DNA from: Myxococcales bacterium
GTDB taxonomy: Bacteria; Myxococcota_A; Polyangia; Polyangiales; GCA-016699535
NCBI GenBank assembly: GCA_020633325.1
Contig: JACKDX010000001.1
Location: 558,001 to 622,000 of the forward strand
Direction: 5' to 3'
Length of the DNA stretch: 64,000 nucleotides
Part shown: one piece after another, positions 60,424 to 64,000 of the stretch
Numbering within the stretch: the stretch's first letter is position 1
Layout of the letters: each line of letters begins with the position of its first letter
Notes under the pieces: model-generated
The model's input: only the letters and a program-made list of their open reading frames with translations
Told to the model about the DNA's origin: nothing
Databases searched by the model: none
Position numbers and translations under genes: made by a program

Positions 60424-62235
60424 ATGTCCGGCACGCCGCTCCTAAGAAATATCGCGATCATCGCGCACGTTGACCACGGCAAGACCACCTTGGTGGATGC
60501 CATGTTGACGCAATCCGGGGTTTTTAGGGCAAACGAGCAAGTACAAGAGCGCGTAATGGACTCGGGCGAGCTCGAACGCGAACGGGGCATCACGATTTTG
60601 GCGAAAAACGCCTCCCTGACATGGGGCGGCACGACCATCAATATCATTGATACGCCTGGACATGCGGATTTCGGCGGCGAGGTCGAGCGCACACTGCGCA
60701 TGGCAGACGGAGCATTGTTGCTTGTGGACTCTTCTGAGGGACCTCTGCCCCAAACACGCTTCGTGCTTCGCAAAGCAATTGAGCTAGGCATGCCGGTAAT
60801 TGTTGTAATCAACAAGATCGATCGCCCAGATGCCCGTCCCGATGAGGTGCTCAACGAAGTGTTCGACCTTTTTTGTGAGCTTGGGGCGAGTGACGGGCAA
60901 GCGGATTTCGCCGTATTATATGCCATCGGTCGCCGAGGCATCGCACAGCATTCGTTATCGGATATCGGAACAGATCTGACCCCGCTCTTTGAAACCATCT
61001 TAGAGCGCATTCCGTCGCCCACAGGCAATCCCGATGCGCCCTTGCAAATGTTGGTGCACAACATCACGCACGACGAGTATGTTGGGCGGCTTGCGGTCGG
61101 GCGACTCCGCGAAGGCCGGATTCGTACCGGTCAGGCCGTAGCACGCGTGACTGCGGACGGACCGCTGAGTAGGAAGGTCGCGCAACTCTATCGGTTTAGT
61201 GGGCTTGCGCGTGCCCGCGTTGATGAGGCCTTAGCGGGCGATATTGTGGCTGTCGCTGGTATCGAGGACGTAGAAATCGGCGATACGCTTGCAGACAGCA
61301 CAACGCCCGTGGCTTTGCCTCGCATTTCGGTCGAAGAGCCCACGATCATGGTCCGGTTTATGGTGAACGATTCTCCCATGGCGGGCAGAAGCGGGCGGTG
61401 GGTGACCTCAAGGCATCTCAGAGAACGCCTTCTGACGGAAGCTCAACGCAACATGGCTCTAAGGGTAGAAGAGACGGGAACGCCTGATGAGTTCTTGGTG
61501 TATGGAAGAGGGGAGCTCATGCTAGCGATTTTGGCAGAGACCATGCGTCGCGAAGGGTATGAGTTCGCGCTGGGCATGCCCCAGGTGGTGGTGCGTGACA
61601 TTGACGGCGAAGAATCAGAGCCCGTGGAGCTCGTGGTTGTGGACGTTCCAGATGAGTACATTGGCGCCGTCACCACCCGTCTCGGCGCGCGCAAAGGGCA
61701 GATGCTAAAGATGCATGCCCAAGGCACCGGCTCAACACGTCTGGAGTTTCGCGTGCCATCGCGAGGTTTAATCGGGTTTCGCTCCCTTTTTCTTACCGAA
61801 ACTCGAGGGACCGGGTTACTGAATACCATTTTGGACGGATGGCAGCCCTATGCCGGTCCCATGTTGCGTCGAGAAACCGGAGCGCTGGTCGCGGATCGTG
61901 CCGGAAAAACGACGCCGTATGCGCTCTTTAATCTACAGCCGCGTGGCAAGCTTTGTGTGGGAGCGGGAACCGATGTGTACGAAGGAATGGTGGTGGGTGA
62001 AAATGCCCGCGCCAACGATATGGATGTCAACGTCACGCGAGAGAAGAAGCTCACCAACATCCGAGCCGCTGGCAAGGACGAAAACGTAGTGCTCAGCCCG
62101 CCCAAGTTACACACCATTGATTCTGCGTTGGAGTTTATTGATCAGGACGAAATAGTAGAGATCACTCCCGATGCGATTCGCATACGAAAACGGGTGTTGC
62201 CAGCGAATAGGCGTCCCAAACGCCGCGAGGCTTAG
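60424..62235 (+). CDS. typA: Ribosome-binding GTPase TypA/BipA
   Basis: TypA is a translational GTPase that helps ribosome assembly and stress growth. The 603-residue protein has G1 IAHVDHGKTTLVDAMLTQSG, RERGITI, DTPGHADFGGEVER, VVINKIDRPDARPDEV and the TypA-specific C-terminal domain (NLQPRGKLCVGAGTDVYEGM, then NARANDMDVNVTREKKLTNIRA). Start ATG at 60424 lacks a strong ribosome site. The hairpin 40 bases upstream may influence it. It converges on the TPR gene with 10 bases between. Confidence 0.96.
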   Translation: MSGTPLLRNIAIIAHVDHGKTTLVDAMLTQSGVFRANEQVQERVMDSGELERERGITILAKNASLTWGGTTINIIDTPGHADFGGEVERTLRMADGALLLVDSSEGPLPQTRFVLRKAIELGMPVIVVINKIDRPDARPDEVLNEVFDLFCELGASDGQADFAVLYAIGRRGIAQHSLSDIGTDLTPLFETILERIPSPTGNPDAPLQMLVHNITHDEYVGRLAVGRLREGRIRTGQAVARVTADGPLSRKVAQLYRFSGLARARVDEALAGDIVAVAGIEDVEIGDTLADSTTPVALPRISVEEPTIMVRFMVNDSPMAGRSGRWVTSRHLRERLLTEAQRNMALRVEETGTPDEFLVYGRGELMLAILAETMRREGYEFALGMPQVVVRDIDGEESEPVELVVVDVPDEYIGAVTTRLGARKGQMLKMHAQGTGSTRLEFRVPSRGLIGFRSLFLTETRGTGLLNTILDGWQPYAGPMLRRETGALVADRAGKTTPYALFNLQPRGKLCVGAGTDVYEGMVVGENARANDMDVNVTREKKLTNIRAAGKDENVVLSPPKLHTIDSALEFIDQDEIVEITPDAIRIRKRVLPANRRPKRREA

Positions 62236-62245
62236 CGTTTCATGA

Positions 62246-63052
62246 TCAGAATGTGCCCAGTAGGCACACGCTACTCGGCATTATGCGAAGCGCAATCTTC
62301 GTTCCATCAGCAGGAGTATCGGCATCGCCGTCTTGCGTGTAGATATCAACAAGGCCCCACGTCAATCCGCCCACGGTGATAATCCCGCCTGTAACCAACA
62401 TGACCACCGAGGCCGAGGAAAGCGTATTGGCACTGTCTTGCAGTTCCAAGGCTTTCGCCTGAGTGGGCTCATTTTGGGCGTCTTTGTGCTTTCCCGCAGC
62501 AAGTATCCCGAAAACGCCTCCGGCTGCCAGCCCGGCGGCACCGATACCCACTATCACCCAGGGCCAGGGGCTGATTGAATCCGCTTCTTTAGGGGCAACG
62601 GGACGAGTGCGTTCTGCAAGCAGACGTGTTTCCGCCTCCCTTTGCCGGCGCTGGGCTTCGTCGCGTTCTTTCTTGATACGGGCGTTAGTGTCCACTTGCT
62701 GTTTAAGCGCATGAATGCGTGCTTCCATTGCCCTACGCTCGGATGCATTGAGCTTAGTGGTGTTGAGGTATTCTTGAAAAGCATCTGCCGCAGCTTTCAG
62801 CTGCCCATCGGACTCGAGCGCACGACCCATGTTGTACAAGAGGACAGGTTCCGGCTCTAGTTCATAGGCCTGTCGTAACAGCACCGCCGCAGCGGAAAAT
62901 TTTCCTTCTCGGTATAACGATTCGCTGCGTTCAAAAAGGACAACCGCGCGGCTGCGATTATCGCCGCCGTAAGACCGACGTTTTTGAGCAGACACAGTGG
63001 ATGCAAGCGCCATAAACGCTAGAAAGATAGCTATAAAGCCCTTGCCCGCCAC
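62246..63052 (-). CDS. TPR protein with C-terminal membrane segments
   Basis: The 268-residue protein has a signal-like N-terminus (FIAIFLAFMALASTVSAQ), two or three TPR-like helix pairs (AVVLFERSESLYREGKFSAA, PVLLYNMGRALESDGQLKAA), a coiled coil (IKKERDEAQRRQREAETRL), and two membrane segments (PWPWVIVGIGAAGLAAGGVF; SVVMLVTGGIITVGGLTWG). This pattern is common in deltaproteobacterial envelope proteins with unknown roles. Start is GTG at 63052. Confidence 0.82.
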   Translation of the reverse strand: MAGKGFIAIFLAFMALASTVSAQKRRSYGGDNRSRAVVLFERSESLYREGKFSAAAVLLRQAYELEPEPVLLYNMGRALESDGQLKAAADAFQEYLNTTKLNASERRAMEARIHALKQQVDTNARIKKERDEAQRRQREAETRLLAERTRPVAPKEADSISPWPWVIVGIGAAGLAAGGVFGILAAGKHKDAQNEPTQAKALELQDSANTLSSASVVMLVTGGIITVGGLTWGLVDIYTQDGDADTPADGTKIALRIMPSSVCLLGTF

Positions 63053-63139
63053 GATGTGAAGGATAACATAGAAAAAAATCGACGGTTAGATTTTGATGAG
63101 CCGTAACCTATTTGAATACATGGGTTGAGGGTGTGGGTA

Positions 63140-63802
63140 ATGCTAGGACCGCCAGGGAGCGAAAAAGAGTTGTTGATGAGATCGCGCGCAATTGCCGGCA
63201 TGACGGTCGCCGAGCTTGCGCGAGATATTGGTTGGTCCGTTCCTCAACAGCTCCACAAGTCTAAGGGGTTTGTGGGGCGGCTGCTCGAAGCGACGCTCGG
63301 CGCCCAAGCGGGCAATCGCGCAGAGCCGGACTTTCCGGTATTGGGGATAGAGCTCAAAAGCGTGCCATTGGGGAGGATGCATCATCCACTTGAGTCCACA
63401 TTTGTCTGTCACGCGTCCTTAACGAGCATAGGGAACGAAGCGTGGGAAACCAGTACAGTCTATCGCAAGCTCGCGCGCGTCTTATGGATACCGGTACAGG
63501 GGGTTCGCAGTGTTCCATTGCCTGAGAGGATCATTGGGACGGGCGTTTTATGGACGCCTTCAACGTTGCAAATGTCGTTACTCCGGAGTGATTGGGAGGA
63601 ACTGGCAGGACGGGTGGGGCGGGGTGAGGCAGAGTTCATCTCCGCGCGTGTGGGGGTGACGCTGCAACTCAGACCCAAGGGGGCCAATGCACGTGCGCGG
63701 AGCTGGGCGCTTGACGAGGATGGAACATGTTTTCGCCATGCGCCACGTGCATTCTATTTGAGGGCGGCGTTTACCCGGCAGATTCTAGACGGCAGCTGTT
63801 GA
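63140..63802 (+). CDS. mutH: DNA mismatch repair endonuclease MutH homologue
   Basis: The 220-residue protein matches E. coli MutH along its length. MutH nicks the unmethylated strand at hemimethylated GATC during mismatch repair. The active site is intact: Glu in GRLLEATLG, Asp in AEPDFPVLG and Glu-x-Lys in GIELKSVPLG, in the spacing D-x6-E-x-K. WETSTVYRKLARVLWIPVQG and the C-terminal PRAFYLRAAF also match. Restriction enzymes such as Sau3AI share the fold, but this lacks their second domain. The ATG at 63140 has GAGGG upstream; an in-frame TTG at 63125 is also possible. No dam, mutS or mutL is in the window. Confidence 0.93.
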   Translation: MLGPPGSEKELLMRSRAIAGMTVAELARDIGWSVPQQLHKSKGFVGRLLEATLGAQAGNRAEPDFPVLGIELKSVPLGRMHHPLESTFVCHASLTSIGNEAWETSTVYRKLARVLWIPVQGVRSVPLPERIIGTGVLWTPSTLQMSLLRSDWEELAGRVGRGEAEFISARVGVTLQLRPKGANARARSWALDEDGTCFRHAPRAFYLRAAFTRQILDGSC

Positions 63803-64000
63803 TGCGGGCACGTCTTGACAAGCGTTGATCAATAGGGACGGCAGGCTCGTTGGCCTGCCATCTTCAGTGCGAACACATGCCAAGGTAATTTGGGCGTCCG
63901 TAAGAAGTTCCTTGTCCCTGTAGATCGCGCTGTCGAATCGAAGGCGGGCCCTGGTCATGAGTCCGACCCAGACTTCAATATGAAGCACGTCATCAAAAAA
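63785..64000 (-). CDS. Acyl-CoA thioesterase, hotdog fold (5' end cut)
   Basis: The reading frame is open to the right edge, so the start is outside the window. The 71 residues seen include LHIEVWVGLMTRARLRFDSA and ELLTDAQITLACVRTEDGRP, the C-terminal half of a 4-hydroxybenzoyl-CoA or YbgC-type thioesterase. Its end overlaps the mutH 3' end by 18 bases. The catalytic Asp would be off the edge. Confidence 0.75.
   Translation of the reverse strand, partial: FFDDVLHIEVWVGLMTRARLRFDSAIYRDKELLTDAQITLACVRTEDGRPTSLPSLLINACQDVPASTAAV

Noticed and set aside
60021..61067. 348-residue open frame on the minus strand
   Set aside because: It covers parts of the lipoprotein gene and typA in antisense; Ser/Arg-rich composition typical of a shadow frame.
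62252..62268. Hairpin TGTGCC-CAGTA-GGCACA near the typA end, as a terminator
   Set aside because: It has only 6 bp, no T-run on either strand, and lies inside the coding end of the TPR gene.

Overview
The window is gene-dense bacterial chromosome, roughly mid-50s % GC by eye. It holds 60 protein genes I consider real, one of them cut by the right edge, and one tRNA. I saw no insertion sequence, phage, CRISPR array or rRNA. The gene mix points to a Myxococcota-like (former deltaproteobacterial) lineage. Evidence for this: an FHA-domain sigma-54 activator, a Ser/Thr kinase and a pseudokinase each with a C-terminal membrane anchor, several lipoproteins (one Asp- and Cys-rich), a FadF-type membrane Fe-S oxidoreductase, an FliO/SctR pair without other secretion or flagellar genes, and small proteins I recall only vaguely from myxobacteria. 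The assignment is inference, because there is no marker rRNA here.

Layout. 1-4.6 kb: rpsO-pnp-dut, then a membrane-anchored pseudokinase. 4.6-9.6 kb: trxA divergent from a haem operon (hypothetical, hemX-like, hemA, hemC, ArsA-type ATPase). 9.6-14.7 kb: glmU, nadE (opposite strand), an RseP-type site-2 protease and a parvulin isomerase. 14.9-20.8 kb: FHA sigma-54 activator plus thiolase, facing fadF-fliO-sctR on the other strand. 20.9-25.7 kb: TPR lipoprotein, receiver-XRE regulator just downstream of tRNA-Pro, rsmB, and a receiver plus degenerate GGDEF protein. 25.7-31.4 kb: DUF2752, two small conserved proteins with rluD, hemL, a barrel-like envelope protein, and a methyltransferase. 31.5-39.3 kb: an envelope or surface-glycan-like block (two large GT-C-like membrane proteins, methyltransferase, GT2, sulfatase-NPCBM fusion). 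39.3-43.2 kb: a structured non-coding stretch, DUF1579, FAH-family enzyme, DUF1338 enzyme, amino-acid permease. 43.3-51.4 kb: Ser/Thr kinase, lipoproteins, an MTRFR-like release-factor homologue, PafA-like phosphatase, orphan ParA, and an OmpA/DUF4398 operon. 51.6-64 kb: fadD, DUF4230, aroG-type DAHP synthase, truD, M1 aminopeptidase, queE, Cys-rich lipoprotein, typA, TPR protein, a MutH homologue and the end of a thioesterase.

How the genes work together. Several genes make haem by the C5 route (hemL, hemA, hemC). Others support fatty-acid breakdown: fadD, a thiolase, and FadF, which would pass acyl-CoA dehydrogenase electrons from EtfAB to quinone. Translation and RNA upkeep is represented by rpsO, pnp, rluD, truD, rsmB, queE, typA and the release-factor homologue. 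The most unusual items are the orphan fliO-sctR pair behind fadF, the complete MutH active site outside an obvious gammaproteobacterial setting, the two-unit hairpin region at 39.4-39.5 kb, the sulfatase-NPCBM fusion in the envelope block, and the kinase-fold protein that has lost its catalytic residues. Many convergent genes overlap or nearly touch (rluD/hemL, DUF1338/permease, kinase/lipoprotein, aroG/truD, mutH/thioesterase), leaving little room for ordinary terminators.
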